Assembly (NCBI GenBank): GCA_951799445.1
Contig: OX637290.1
Location: forward strand, 5,272,501 to 5,336,500
DNA length: 64,000 bases
Origin: Pseudisothecium myosuroides
Taxonomy: Eukaryota; Streptophyta; Bryopsida; Hypnales; Lembophyllaceae
Direction: 5' to 3'
Of this stretch, positions 11,766-24,779 are shown in pieces (position 1 is the stretch's first letter; every line of letters begins with the position of its first letter). The notes under the pieces are model-generated. The model saw only the letters and a list, made by a program, of their open reading frames with translations. It made no database searches and was not told the origin of the DNA. The translations under genes and the position numbers were made by a program.

Positions 11766-14700
11766 ATGGCCATGATTGCGGGTGCGTCGCGAGCTAGTCG
11801 AGGGAACACCATGTCTGGATCTTCCACGGATGACAATCCGCCTGCACGACCGCGGCCGAGAAATGCACGAGGAGGAGGAGGAGGAGGCGGTGGTGGCGGA
11901 GAGTCCGAAGGATCGGAGGATGAAGTCACGGAGAGAGGGAGCGAGGTCTGCCAAATTGGTGATGATTTGTGTACCGTGCCATCGGAGTTATTCAATCTTC
12001 CAAGCTTGAAAGGCGTTCTTTCTCTCAATACGTGGAATTATTGTTTAACAGGTTCGCAATTATTGGTTGTTGTTGTTTTTTCATATTTTTACACATTCAA
12101 TTCCATGCACAGTTCTGAATCTGGAAGTGTTTCGCAAAGGGAATTTGGAACCGTTTGATTTGTTCGATTGAGATTGTGAAGCTTTGATGCCAATGTAATT
12201 CATGTGCAAATCGTTGCAGTTTGGCCGATGCAGTTACGAACTTTAGTTTTGGTCGTTCTCTTGCTTTTGTCAATGCTTTCGGTTGATTACAACTACCCTA
12301 CGCGTGCGTCAGATTCGGCATTAATTAATTGTCTTTGGCCAAAGAAGTGACGCTTGTCTTGTGATTGGTTGTAACCTCTTGAAATGTGATTTGGAAATTG
12401 AATTTTGACAAAGGAGGGTTGAACCCGATCTGTGCGTACGGGTATTATTCTTTTCGAATTTCTTTCATGATGTTTTCAATTTGAATTTTTTTAATGATCG
12501 TTTGAAATTAAGTGTCATTTTGGTTTGATAGAGGAGGAGCGAGAGTCACTTGCCTTGCATCTGCCGCCTATCGAAGATGAAGAGGTTTTTAAAGACACCA
12601 TCCGAGACTTGCTGGGAGGGGAGATATTTCATTTCACTAGCCCGGTGGCTGATCTGTTCGACAGATTAAAGGGAGGCTTGTGTCATCCGCGTGTGTCACG
12701 ATACCGGGAAGGTCTAAAATACTTGCAGCGAAAGGAGCATTACCATGTACTGCGAAGATATCACAATCACATGGTTAGCCTTTTCGTGGAAATGCAAAAG
12801 CAATGGGAGAATTGTCCTGATGCTGATATAGATGAGAGGTTAGAAATCTGGGATAGGTTTCAGACTGAACCGCTTCCTTTGCCTAAGCCTAAACGCGTGG
12901 TTCGTAAACCTGGAACTGTTAGAAGGGTCAAGGCCAGCGTTGAGGCTGCTCCTCAGAGAAGAATAGTTTCAGAGGCTCCCCTTAAGATGAAGGCTATTGA
13001 GCTGCCAAAAAAAGGGAAATTCTTGCTCAAAGGCAGGAGTGAAGTAGGAGCTCTGGGACCCCCCTCGAAGAAGAAACCGGTTGTCATAGAACCTGCAACT
13101 GGATCAAAAGGGGTACTTAAAATCAAGACATTTATGAAGGATCGCCCGGAGGCTCCATCGAAGAGAATAGTTGACATTGATAAGGTAGAAAGAGTGGAGC
13201 AGGAGGAACCGGTGCGGGTGAGTAAACCTAGACCGAAAGGAGTTTTAAAACTGATGCCCAAGGGTAAGAACGTATTGAAAAAAACTGCCTCGCTCGCTGT
13301 GAAAGGGAAAGCGCCAGCGACAGAAATAAAAAGAGAAGAACCGAATGACGTAGTGGAGTATGAATTCGAAGAGGAGAATTATTTACCTTTTGAAGCAGAG
13401 GTAATTACATCTTCATTAGATCCTTATATTCCGTTGCGGGAAACCTTTGAAGAGAAGAAGTCGAAACATAAATCATCAGGAGAGAGCAAGAAACGCAAGG
13501 TGATAGATATTGGAGGTGGCACAAGGGAAAGCGAAGTTATCATGAAGAAGAAAAAGAAGAAGCAGTCACGGGAATTGAGAGACCAACCCGTGGAAATGCC
13601 TGAAGCATTCGCAAATGATCTATCGCCTTTGGAGGGTGCGAAGCCACATGTAGAGAAAGGAAAAAGATCGGGAGAACCAAAGAAAAAGCCCCATCGGAAG
13701 AAGAAAATTGAGGAGATCACAAAAGAGCCAGAGGTGATTGTTGTGGAGGAGAATCGAGCTGTTGAAGATGATTTTAGGCCGAGTGATGAAGTTGATGAGA
13801 AGCCCTTTGATCTCCGTGTCGATGAAGATCAAGTTGACCAGGTCAAGGAAGAGGTAGAAGTAAAGCCAAAAAAGAGAACTAAGAAGAAGCCTAAAGCGGA
13901 GGTGTTGATGACGTCTCCTGGGATGTCGTCCCCTCATGCTGGTAAGTTGATTCTGCATTTTGCAACTTGCTGTGCAAATGCACAGTATCTGAGACAAGTT
14001 GACCACTTGATATGCTGTTAAGGTTCTTAGTTCGAAATAGTATGCTCAACAAAGATCACGAACATCCTTCATCTTGTGGAAGTTCAAGATTTATGTTGTT
14101 TGACTAAGTGGGCGGCCCCTTGCTTTGAATCGTGATTGTGTTGCTGATCTTCGAGTATTACTGCGGTATTTTGGTTTGCAAGAAATATTCGTTAGATTTA
14201 ACTGATTGGGTTACTAATGTGGAATTTACTCTTAGTGTAATGTTTTTTTTTTTTCAGGTTCGCCTCCTGAGAAGACACCCGGAAGTGCAACCAAGTCATC
14301 AAAGAAACCTGCTCCAATTGCCATCGCTACACTTGCTTCCACATTTCCTTTCTCTGTCTTGCACCTATTGTCTGCTGTACGCACGGCGTTGATCACCAAC
14401 TATGGGGATGGAATGTCTGAATTTCACGACCATCATGACAGGGCACCGTATGCTCGTGAAAGATTAGATTTCGACCTTCCGTATGCCACCTCTGAGGGAA
14501 GTCTGTTGAGTCACAGTGATCACGCACCTGGGGCTTCAGGTGTGGACAGGGGTGACAGCAATCAAGTGGATGGAGAGCAGAGGCCTCACTCATTTCGTGG
14601 TGTGTCGTTCAGTGAGCTTGTGAGAAGAGTGCGCGAAAACCCTGGGGATCATCGAATTTTAGAAACAGTGGAGTCTTTACAGGTATGCACCAGTCCTAAT

Positions 14701-16930
14701 ATACAGGATAGCACATTTTGATAATAAGATGTTGGTACCAGTTGCATATGTATCTGGATGATGTTGCATCTTCATTGGACGGGGTTCTAATTTTTGTCAT
14801 ACTGGAAAGTGTATGAGCTGTGGACCTGCCTTTGTCGATGACGTCGACTTGTTTAAGATATCTTTGTGGTCGCTTTTTGCTTGGAGTTCCAATTATCATT
14901 TGGTTCTATGCCCATTTTTATTGATACTCGCTCGGAACCATCAGGATCTTGTGCGAGGAGCGCTAAAAATAATGGGGAGTAAAGTGGCGCCAGCAGGGAC
15001 GAAAGGTTGGAAGCCTCTGGTCTGTTTTGACAAAGAAATGAGGACATGGTCGTGGATTGGTCCAGCCCCTATTCCTGTAGCTTCTTCTTCTTCTCAGGTA
15101 TGTATGCATGTTCTTATTTTTGCCTTCCATGTATGAAGTCGAGCTAGGGATGGCAGTTATCTATGCTTTCAGCCGTAATGAAATCAAACGTTTTTTGCTC
15201 TTTTCTGTATTGAGCAATGATAGGCTTATATGATTATGTAACACCCTTTCTCCTTTTATCATATTCGATTGTGGTTGAAATCAGGTGCACTTCTATCGTA
15301 TGGTGATCAGATTGATTCCTGTCAAACATGTCTAGTGTGTGAGCAAGTGTGTGAATGTATTTTCAAAGTGTAGTGATCTCATTGGCTAAGCTGTTCCAAT
15401 ATAATTGAAATGCGCTCAGAAACTGAACTAATTAAGAGCAGGAGATAGTTGGATTTCAGTGTGTTCATACTGCCTGAATGGTTGTTTCTATTATTTTGGA
15501 ACAGGATGTGGTAGAGGTGCAGGTGACTGCTGAGGCTTGGGGTATACCACAGAAATCTTTGCTTAAATTGGAAGACATGTTTGCAAGTTGGCTAAAGCAT
15601 GGCCAGGAAACACTTCAGCAGATCGATCAACTTCCTCTTCCACCACCTCCACTCATGCCTGTTCCTGTTGATGAGAAGGAGCGGTTTCGAGACCTTAGAG
15701 CTCAGAAGAGTCTAATGACCATTGCACCAAGCTCAGATGACATGCGTACTTACTTCCGTCGACAAGAACTTGTCCGATACTCGTTACCTGATCGGGCTTT
15801 TGCTTACACGACAGCAGATGGAGGGAAATCTGTCGTTGCTCCGTTGAGGAGAGGAGGTGGAAAGCCCACCTCGAAGGCCAGGGATCACTTCATGCTGAAG
15901 CCGGATAGACCGCCTCATGTGACAATTTTGTGTTTAGTGAGAGATGCAGCAGCTCGTTTACCTGGAAGTATTGGCACTCGTGCTGACGTCTGTGCTCTAA
16001 TTCGAGACTCACAGTTCATCATGGAGGATGTGTCTGATGCACAGGTTGGTCCAAGTTTGGCTAATTTGGTGGCAGTAATTAATATCATGTTCCCATCCTG
16101 TTTCTATCTTAAATCAAGTTGCCTAGAAGTGTTTTTACCTATGGATGAGTAAATGTCACTCTTGGGCTTTCGTCTGTTCAAACCTCACGCAATCAATGTA
16201 GCAAAGCCATGCAAGTGTATGTTTTATCAATTTTCAGTCTGATTTCCGATAACTTCTAATCATAGCATTTGGTATTCGCCCTTGCCATTTTGAGTGGTTT
16301 ACTGATGTTGCTATGGGATTTTCTTGACAGGTGAATCAGGTGGTCAGCGGAGCTCTAGACCGGCTGCATTATGAGCGAGACCCTTGTGTTCGCTTTGATG
16401 GTGATCGTAAGTTGTGGGTATATCTTCATACAGAAAGGGAAGAAGAGGATTTTGAGGATGATGGCACTTCCTCGACAAAGCGCTGGAAAAAACCTAAGAA
16501 GGATAATGCTGACAACTCGGAACATTGTGCAGCAGCCTATGAAACTGGGTCACCCAGTGGTGCCGATGATCCTTCTGGGACAGGTCTTATGGACTTGCAC
16601 TCTCCCGATGGCATTGACAATTCTGCAATTTACTCAGTTGGCCGAACAGAACTGGTTTACAATAAAAGCAGTTCGCTGACAAGTCCGCGGGTGTTGGGTA
16701 ATGGCCTCTCAAGACAAGATGATGGAGATTTGCCGTTTATTACTCTACCACCTGGAATAGATTCTGGTCATCCTATGGGGTGGGAGGGAATAAACACCCA
16801 GGCATCCTGGGACCACGATACCCATTTGCAATCGCAAGAAAGCTTGGGATCTGAAGACGAATATTATATGGAGGGTGCAGGCACAGCACAACGGCATGCA
16901 GAAGCCATGTTCAATGCAGATACAGAATGA
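11766..16930 (+). CDS. NFRKB: NFRKB homologue, INO80 chromatin-remodelling complex subunit (INO80G-like)
   Basis: Six coding exons: 11766-12051, 12532-13941, 14258-14682, 14945-15097, 15505-16044 and 16331-16930. They join in frame through GT-AG introns into 1137 residues. Residues 60-190 form the NFRKB DEUBAD region (VCQIGDDLCTVPSELFNLPS, then CLT/EEERESLALHLPP across the first junction). In NFRKB this region contacts the deubiquitinase UCH37/UCHL5. Residues 200-565 are Lys/Glu-rich and probably disordered. Residues 590-750 match the NFRKB winged-helix domain (FPFSVLHLLSAVRTALIT, VRENPGDHRILET, GTKGWKPLV, TWSWIGP). Residues 939-971 (VNQVVSGALDRLHYERDP) are conserved in plant homologues, followed by an acidic tail. 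The ATG at 11766 precedes a Gly-rich run; ATG 11811 is an alternative start. The protein acts in the nucleus. No frame break is seen. Confidence 0.93.
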
Positions 16931-18780
16931 GATTTTAATCTTCATTGGAAGATATTTATTTGATCACAATTTTCCAGTTGCCTTATTTCCATGTGGAAGA
17001 GAACCATCAAGCTTCCTGATCTCAATGGGATTTTTTTTCTGGCCCTGTTGAGTACAAAAGAAGCGGTCTTTCACCATAGAGTTTTGTACGTCCCCTCCGT
17101 GTAGCAGTGAGCGAACACACGGCTAGTAGCAAATCATCGGGAATGAGGTGTTTCTCCTGGAACGCTAGGCACTTCTGTTTATATGGATCTTTTCTTGTGG
17201 AGACCTTTTGGATGGCACTACAAGAAGGTAATTCCCGAGTAGGCAAATGGTTTCGGTAACGATGGGGTTTTTACATATCTGCACATTGCAGGCCCTGGGC
17301 TTTCCTTAACTAGTAGTGCAGAGATTTCAAAGAGACTATAATGGTTTTCATAGTAGTGAACAACAAGAGATTGAAGAGAATATCCAGGCAGTATGGAAGC
17401 TGACAAGAGCAAGGGCGCTAAATGGCAGCATGCTAACTGGTGAAACGAGAAGCTCGCATCATTAGTGATCAACATGGAGACTATCTTTTGTCCAACTGAC
17501 ATTGTAAGTTATTGTAGATTCTCCACCATCGCATGTTTTAGGGTTCTAAGGTTGGGTGCTTGTGTGTTTTCTATTAAGTGGTAATAGTTGGCTGTTTAAT
17601 TGCTTTTCCATGAAGCTCTAAATTTATTTCTAAATATTAAAGTTGGCGCTCTTATTTTCTTACTAGTTTTTAATTCTCCTGTTTCTCCCTGAGTACTGAA
17701 AGCTCTGATAGTCACTCCAGTACTGTATTGAATGTCTGAACTCAGAATCTGTGATTTTGTGCAGGACCCAATTGGTTGCTTGCTTCCGGATATCTTACTT
17801 TACGTTCTTAGCTCGACGTGCGACTCTTCGTGAGTGAGCTCCAGAATTGAGTGTGCTGATGAATTAAACAAGTGTAAAGCAATGAGGTCTTCCAAGCTTG
17901 CATATGATAGTCCTTGGAAGATCGGTAGTTCTGTTTCTGGATTACCACTACACTAGCATGCCGTGAGGGAGCTCAAAGATTATTATTATTCTTGGTCCCT
18001 GAATGAGTTTCTGCCACATTGATTATGTGTGCACTTTCATCTTCTTCAACACTTGTATTAACTCTAGTTTTCAGTCTTGATCTCCCCATTTAGCAAGGTG
18101 TACGAGTTTTGCAATTTGAAGCCAAGGGTTGAGGTCTTTAGTCTCCAGCAATGCCATCATGCAAGGGATTGTGTTTTTGAATGACTATTTGTCGTGTGAG
18201 TTTAAAACCCAGAGTGTAAAATCACCCCCTATTTTATTGTCTTTGTGGGTCATTTACACGTACATCCAAAGTGCTCACTCCAAAAAGATTGTCATCTTCA
18301 TATGTAATATGTAACCATAAAAAGATGTAAAATTAATTTTACTTTCCGAGGTTCACAGAATTGAACTCTTAAAAAGGTCTTCGGAGAACCATACAGATGG
18401 TACTATATTTGATTCCTAGAATACAAATTGTGTAATCAAATATGGCAAGACATACCCCCTTGGGTTGAAAATTCCACACTTAGCATCATTTGCTTGAATG
18501 TCTCTTTAGCATCAAAACCTTATATCATGCTCAAATACATCATTTTGTAGCTTTTGAGAGATGTACAGATTGCAATAATGATTCAAATTGGAAGGTCCAT
18601 GGAGGAGTGGATCTTGATCAACATAAATTACAAACTTTTGTCACTATTATATACCTCAATTCATGCACCTCTTATGTCAAATACACAAAAGACACCATGT
18701 TACTTCCAAAATTGGACTTCCCCTTCAGGGTCAAATTTGCAATGTTGGACTCTACCTACTAACTTACTCAAATTGGTGTA
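16931..18780. other. 3' untranslated region of NFRKB and downstream spacer
   Basis: After the TGA at 16928-16930 the composition stays gene-like to about 18100. A possible untranslated intron runs from GTAAGTTATT near 17503 to an acceptor near 17764 (TTTTGTGCAG). AT-rich possible polyadenylation sites occur near 17620-17640. No further coding frame is supported. Beyond about 18100 the DNA is AT-rich spacer. Confidence 0.35.
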
Positions 18781-18789
18781 GATACGTAT

Positions 18790-19522
18790 TGACTTCCAAG
18801 CTATGTTCAAAAATTATTGTAACTAATGCGAGACTAGATTTTTTGACTTTGAACATTTTAACTTAAAATTTTTGCTCTACAAAGTTTTGAGCTTTAAATC
18901 TTTATAGTGGAGAATTGAGTTGAGAGTCTAGGAAAAAAAAATTCAAAAAAAAGTAATTTTCATTCTTTAAAAAATTGTTAAATAGAAGTAGGTACAAGAT
19001 AGAAGGAAAATCTAAAATATTAATATCTTTTAGATGGAATTAAAATACACTAATCCCATTGGTGAGATTGTTCTTACAAAACAAACTAAACCATGCGAAA
19101 CTTCTTTTTTTGAAAAATTGCAAAAATTGCATTCAAAAATGAATCCTACAAGTTATTTTTTTCAAGAAGATGCTCTAATTGCCCGAAAAACAAGATTGTC
19201 CATAACTTTCTCATAAAAAATCCAAATGGAATGAATCAAAGCTTTCTAGATAGACAAAAATATAATCTATGAGGGGAAAAAAAATTTAATTCAAATTTTT
19301 GAATTTTTTTTTTGTTGCACCTTCTCCCTTATTTTGAGTTTATTTCGGCATGACTTTTGTTCCTAGGCACCGATTGAAAGAAAAATTATATTCCCACTAA
19401 GCTAATCAACTTTTCTATATTTGAAAAAAAGTTTCAAAAAATCAGCACAAAAAATCAAGTTGTAGGTACCTGCCTAAAATCCCATTTGTCCCCCAAAGGG
19501 ACAATGGTTCTTTAGGGACTAA
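18790..19522 (+). mobile_element. Family R1 element, left part missing
   Basis: It shares with other R1 copies the blocks GAATTGAGTTGAGAGTCTAG, GTTAAATAGAAGTAGGTACA, ACTAATCCCATTGGTGAGA and CATAACTTTTG-type segments. It ends TGTCCCCCAAAGGGACAATGG followed by TTCTTTAGGGA and CTAA at 19519-19522. The left terminus is not recognisable, so the copy is truncated. No coding capacity. Confidence 0.6.
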
Positions 19523-19984
19523 ATTTAAATTCTTTTTTAAATATTTTAAATATTTAAATAAATTAAATAATGATTAAGTAATAAAATATAATGTAGTAGA
19601 TTTTTGGCCATGTAAGATTTCAAACTTTTATAATTTTGGATTTATTATACCATAAAGGTTTTTTCTATTCTAAAAAATAACAATTTAATTAAACTATCCT
19701 ATGCAATTCAAAACTTGTAGGCACTTGATTTTTTATTTTTTATTTGGTTGGTTTTGGTGAATGTTCCCTACTATCTATGAATTTGCAGCCCTCCTATGGC
19801 CTCATTCTTCTTCTAATGATTCCTGCAAAACAGGGTCAATAGACTTCAAGCCCTCTTGGAATAAAATTTTTGCTCTATACAAAAATGAATATTTTGTTAG
19901 GTTCACTCATGCAAAGTTTTGAATGGTCAAAATATTCATTTTTGAACATTTATGATGTTAGGTTCACTCATACAAAGTTTCAAA

Positions 19985-20480
19985 AGCAAATGTGGAGTCT
20001 AGCTTATTCTATATTGCCTTGCAATGCACAGAGGTTAAGTGAATTGGCAATAAGCTAGTCATTTTTTTGATGATTTAGGATATTTGGGAAAAAATTTAAG
20101 AACTTTGACTTCACAAATTGCAAGATAATAGGGCTTGAAGTTAGAAGAAAGTATTTTGTCTTGAAACCGCCCCACTATAGCTAACAAAGTTTGACTCCTC
20201 TTTGAATGTGATTTCACAACTAAATTTTTTTGGGGGACAATTTTATGCTATATTTTATTATTTGTATACATGCCAAATTTCAAAAGTTGATGAGCAATTT
20301 TGCAAAAGATGCCCCAAAGGTGCCCAAATTGCCAAATAAGTTCAAGGCAAAATAACTTTTGAGTTGGGCATTTAATTGGAAAAAAAATTATATTCCCACT
20401 AAGGGAGTATTTGTTCACACCTTGTGTCAAAATTTTGTGAACATTTGACCAAAATTGGCTTCATAGGAACCTAGTCGGAT
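19985..20480 (-). repeat. Dispersed repeat R2, inverted partner of 25860-26440
   Basis: Shared complementary blocks include CAAATTTCAAAAGTTGATGA and GATGCCCCAAAGGTGCCCAA here against TCATCAACTTTTGAAATTTG near 26085. Further pairing extends through the GGCAAAATAACTTTTGAGTT and CATAGGAACCTA segments. The pair is about 6 kb apart in opposite orientation. No termini with target duplication were identified and no coding capacity was seen. Just left, at 19900-19980, GGTTCACTCATRCAAAGTTT is locally duplicated. Confidence 0.6.
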
Positions 20481-20659
20481 TTCCAATTGTTTCTTCAATA
20501 GACAATTGTCTTTTAGGTACCTACAAGGAGTTTTGTGTCCTATTTGACAAAGAGTTAACAAAAAACTGTCAACTACTTTGTTAGTGGGAACATCTCAATT
20601 CGGCCACTTCTTTGACAGAATTTTGTCAACAATTTGTCACTGTTGACACAGTTTCCGTT

Positions 20660-21100
20660 AATTTGTATTTTTTGAAACGCGTTTCTATGCTGGCCCCTTT
20701 TCAAGCATGGCTTTCAGTATCCTTCGCATCAATTATTGTTGTGCTTTTTTCTTGGAAAAGACGATGACCAATGTTGAATTTTGGGGCACCCCACCCCGAG
20801 AGTTTTTTTAATTGCAGAGCTTTCAAAGCAAGAGGTCTAAATTTATATCAAAATTAGACATGTATTACGCCCTTCAATTGCAGCGTTAGAGATTAGTGGA
20901 AAAAAAGGCATATGGAACTTGATGATGATGGAATTCAGCCCTGAAAGGACTAAGGATTCATGGATTAGAAATGAAACAACTCAATTGATCACATTTTGAG
21001 GAACATTGGGCCAGATTTGATATCAGTGAAGAACAATGCACGTATTGGTCACAAAATAAGCAAAATTAGATTAAAGGAAGTCCCTTATACGTTACTCAAA
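20660..21100. other. Spacer without supported feature
   Basis: Mixed-composition DNA between R2 and the coding remnant. No domain, RNA gene or repeat terminus was recognised. Confidence 0.35.
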
Positions 21101-21101
21101 A

Positions 21102-22068
21102 TTGCAAAACAAACATGAGAACCTACTTCAGCTTCTAGTTTCTTTAGAGGTTAGGGTAGTTTTGATTTCTCACCATCACGGTCTCTGTGGACTCCATCTT
21201 TGGTGTTGTAATGTGGAAGATCCGAGTCAAAATGCACCGCTGAAAATGAATACAGGTATAACTTGGCATCAATTGCTATGGCCTTCAACGATCTACACCC
21301 AAGCACCCCAAGATATAATCACTAGACAATCATCTTCTACATGCCAATGATGAGTTCTACAATTGCCTGCAAGGACTAGGTAATGTAAGAGTACAACCTC
21401 ATTATAAGATAGAAAAACGCCAAGTCATGGGATGCTATTCCCATAAGAAGAAGGATTGGAGTGGCCGACTAGCGAGGGATTTGGAAAACACCACGGACCG
21501 CCATTCAACGAATTGAGACTTTCAAATCTGTATAGGCCCACCAATGCCTTCTGCACGATATTTGAAGCACTGTCCTGCAACTTTATCCCAAGTGACGCAT
21601 TCCTTCCCTAGGATCTGGCTTCAAGACCCTCAACAGTAGCCACTCGGCAACAGATTCCAGTCATTAGAGACTCATTGGCTCACTCCCTACATTGCTCCAC
21701 TTCCGAGGAGATTGGAAGCAGAAGTCAATCACAATCACAACCAGCGGAAAGCAGCGGAGCAACACCAACAACAAGAACATCAACGCCGAGGGAACTAGGA
21801 GGGTCCGCATCACGAATGGATGGACATCAACGAATCTAACGCCGAGACTTCTACCCTCAACAGCAGGCTGTCGAACGATCAACACAAGAGGAGGATGGCC
21901 GCTCAGAACGCTGACATCATACTCAGGAGAATAATGCAAGACATTGCGAGAGACGAGGCAATCGACGTAGCAAGGGAGGACGCAGACAATTCCATTGCTA
22001 TACCCACGGTGGATATTCAGCTAAAAGCTTCCTTTGACTCGATTTACAACGACTTAATCACCGAATAG
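21102..22068 (+). pseudogene. Degraded protein-coding remnant, family not recognised
   Basis: Two overlapping frames read like decayed protein. The frame at 21102-21350 ends with QLLWPSTIYTQAPQDIITRQ. From about 21313 a second frame runs to 22068 through about 250 codons, interrupted by stops near 21510 and 21620 and at 21796. It contains HANDEFYNCLQGLGNVRVQP, CYSHKKKDWSGRLARDLEN, then a Gln/His-rich stretch, then RRMAAQNADIILRRIMQDIA and a tail ending FDSIYNDLITE with TAG at 22066-22068. A helical, charged C-terminus after a Gln-rich linker could be a retrotransposon gag or a captured host exon; neither is shown. Gene-like GC content stands out from its surroundings. Confidence 0.35.
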
Positions 22069-22329
22069 ACTACTCTTCCTCCAATTGTTCGCTTGTTTGT
22101 TCATTCGCTTGTTTGCTCTGTTTTATATGTCTTGTTCGTGTTTGTATTTTTGTTTGCTTTCACGTTCACCTTCCATCCTTTGTCATGACTCTGGCTTCTT
22201 TGAACTTGTTCTTCTTATGTTAATCTGTTTGTTTGTGATTTAGTGGTTTGTCTAGTTAATCTTTTCTCCCTCTATGTTCAACTGGTTGGCAATCTCTTTG
22301 TACTTGCCTCATCTCTTGGTAAGGGTCTT

Positions 22330-22720
22330 ATGTTCCCAACCTCTTGTCTCATCCTTGCCCTTGGGTGTTAGTTTTTCCCCCCTACTATTCATCTTTACCT
22401 TTGGGTGCTTTGTGCTTGTTCATCCCAACCTTCGGGCCCCGGTTTCTTTCACTCTGTTCATCCCTGCACCATTTGTGCTCCTTTGAAGTTCATCTCTACC
22501 CTCCGAGGCCCACTCCCTCTCAGTCATCTTAGCCCTTGGGTGCCTCTACCTTCTAGCATGTTTTGGTCTGTCAGTTCTTTGATACCATTCCTGCCTTTGG
22601 GCTTGTCTCTTTCCTCACTTTCCAACGCCTTCGAGTGTCCTGCCTTCGGCTGTAAATGATCCTCAAGCGTTTAAAAGTCTTGGGGCATGTAATTGCCTCC
22701 GGGTGTTTTTAAATCAATAA
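22330..22720 (+). repeat. Degenerate tandem repeat with CCTTGGGTG core
   Basis: The motif TCATCCTTGCCCTTGGGTG recurs in degenerate form about every 35-60 bases: CTTTACCTTTGGGTGCT, CATCCCAACCTTCGGGCCC, CTCTACCCTCCGAGGCCC, ATCTTAGCCCTTGGGTGCC, ATTCCTGCCTTTGGGCTTG and others. It begins about 260 bases after the stop of the coding remnant and could be its 3' untranslated or LTR-like tail. AATAAAG at about 22716 could be a polyadenylation signal. Confidence 0.45.
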
Positions 22721-22759
22721 AGTACCACCCTTAAATGGGTTTCAACCCATAAGATAAAT

Positions 22760-24030
22760 GACATCGTAAGGCTAAAGAAGGATAAGATTATGAAATATAA
22801 CCATGTCTTCTATATCCAGTGCTTAATTGACACTTGAGGTTGTCGATTCTTCTTGGTATATGCTCTCATGGCCATAGCCAATTACAAAGACTCTTAGTCT
22901 TGTGAAGAGTATTAGAATTAAAAATTCAAACTGACAATTTCGCAAACATCATGCTCAGGGTACGTCCAATATTCAAAGTATGTTGACCTAAAGTAGAACG
23001 CTTTGAAAGAACACCACAATGCTAAAGGAGGACAAGATTGTGGGAAATAAACCAGCTGTCTATATCCAATGCTTATTTAAGGAACGGCCCTTCCATTGAG
23101 GTTTTGAGCCTTCTCAGTGCACGCTTTCATTAACAGTACTCTAGATTTGTCAAGAATACTTCCAGAATTACTACTCCAACCCAAAGATCTCTCCAACACC
23201 ATTGCAAAACTAACTAGTGCACAAGAAGCTTGCCCTAAAGAGACTGAAACTCATGGACTCACTGCGTGGAGCTGTGGAAGCCCAAAAACAAAGCATCGAA
23301 AAACTCAGACATCAATTCACAATTTGTAATTCTCCAAATAGTAGATATATCTGCTATGTTCTACCCTAACTTAGACATCAATTCACAATTCGCAATTCCC
23401 TGAATAGTAACACACAAAACCTAATCAATTCCCCATCGATCGGCACTAAAACAGTACATTCCCGAACGACGACTTAAAATTGCATCACACTCGAAATTTC
23501 AAAACTAATACCTCACAAACAGATCTAAAACCTTGCTTCCACTTAGGAGACAAAGAAATTCACAATTCATGACTACTACTATATGACAATGATCAAACTC
23601 TCCATCACATCCTTCCACAACGACGATGAACCAAACCAAACCAAAAAATTTCCAATCCCGTGAATCCAAAGGCAAATCCCACAAGTATTGTACACGCGAC
23701 CACTAAAGAAATATGGAACAGGGAGAGAGGTGGAGTTCCACGACTTGTTTGAAACAAGAGAAGACAGTGATGTATTGTAGTTTTCACCGAGTCAAACTCT
23801 CCCATCTGCGAGTTCGCAAGCGGCGATGGTTGTGCATGCATTGATGAGACAAGGAAGAAACCACTGCAATCAGATGCAAAACTTTGACGTGCAACTTCTT
23901 TATAACAGTTCGCTCAGTGTCTTGTAAGAAAAGAAGACAAAAAGAACTACCATCATGCAAGCTGTTGCTAGGCCCAAAAAGAAAGGCAAAAGGAACTACG
24001 GTGCCGACATGCAGACAATTGGAAATTATA
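22760..24030. other. Moderate-GC stretch without a supported gene
   Basis: Two similar segments near 22760-22850 and 23010-23100 (GCTAAAGAAGGATAAGATTA and GCTAAAGGAGGACAAGATTG, then TATATCCAGTGCTTAATT-like text) form a local duplication about 250 bases apart. Short frames on both strands show no domain. Confidence 0.35.
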
Positions 24031-24033
24031 AAT

Positions 24034-24219
24034 TTATAAACACACAAACGGCAGAGCTTCACTGTACAGAACACTGTACCTTCCAACAATGTAAAAGATG
24101 GCAATGAGGTGGAAGAAGAACAAGACAAAGCTGGTCATGCGAGGTGCTCTCCACTTGCTCGCCCACGCTGGAGATGTTCCCGCCGACTTCCTTGCCCACA
24201 TCACGGTGGTGGCAAACAT
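24034..24219 (-). CDS. Possible small exon with one membrane segment, unidentified
   Basis: A minus-strand frame of 61 codons begins MFATTVMWARKSAGTSPA and contains the hydrophobic stretch FVLFFFHLIAIFYIVG, predicted as one transmembrane helix, followed by RYSVLYSEALPFVCL and a stop. GC content is higher than around it. Overlapping frames give a competing reading, so a frameshift or intron is possible. No family is recognised. The call rests only on composition and hydrophobicity. Confidence 0.2.
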   Translation of the reverse strand: MFATTVMWARKSAGTSPAWASKWRAPRMTSFVLFFFHLIAIFYIVGRYSVLYSEALPFVCL

Positions 24220-24779
24220 GACTCCTCATAAGCCAAGCTCCTGAAACTCTAACCCCCCATGACCCAACTTCCCTTGCAAAACCTGAACTAAGGAACAACA
24301 ATGAGTCCATGATGCATCTCTGCACATGGATGAATGTCTCTGTTGACACAATATTCGTAAGAGAAGTGGAATGAAAAGTGGAAGATGAAGACTGTTTTGT
24401 GAATATCAGAGTTTTCCACATGGACTACGGTGAAATAATACACATGTGAAAAATTGACAGAAACTTGACCAAAACTCCCAATCAACAGAACTCGCAATGT
24501 CTAGAAGCCAATTCGTCATTTTGGACAAGTATTTGTCAATTACTTGTCATACCATTCCCTTGTAGTGGGTGTTAAATTAAACTCTCTACCAAGTATCCAA
24601 GAAAAAAGTACCCCTTCTATCCTAGGACGCAAAGGGGTGGAAAAAATTGACTAAGAATGTTATGCATTTATTAGGTGATTTGGGAAGGGCCTATAAGGTC
24701 ACTAGGGAGTAAATTGTTAGAGGAAATTAGAACCGTAGATAACGTTGTCAATCACTGTGGGCGTCTTCTTCTCATTCCC

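Noticed and set aside
12953..13720. Minus-strand open frames of about 100 codons within 12953-13720
   Set aside because: They are shadows of the Lys/Glu-rich exon 2 of NFRKB; the plus strand has the conserved domain and proper splice sites.
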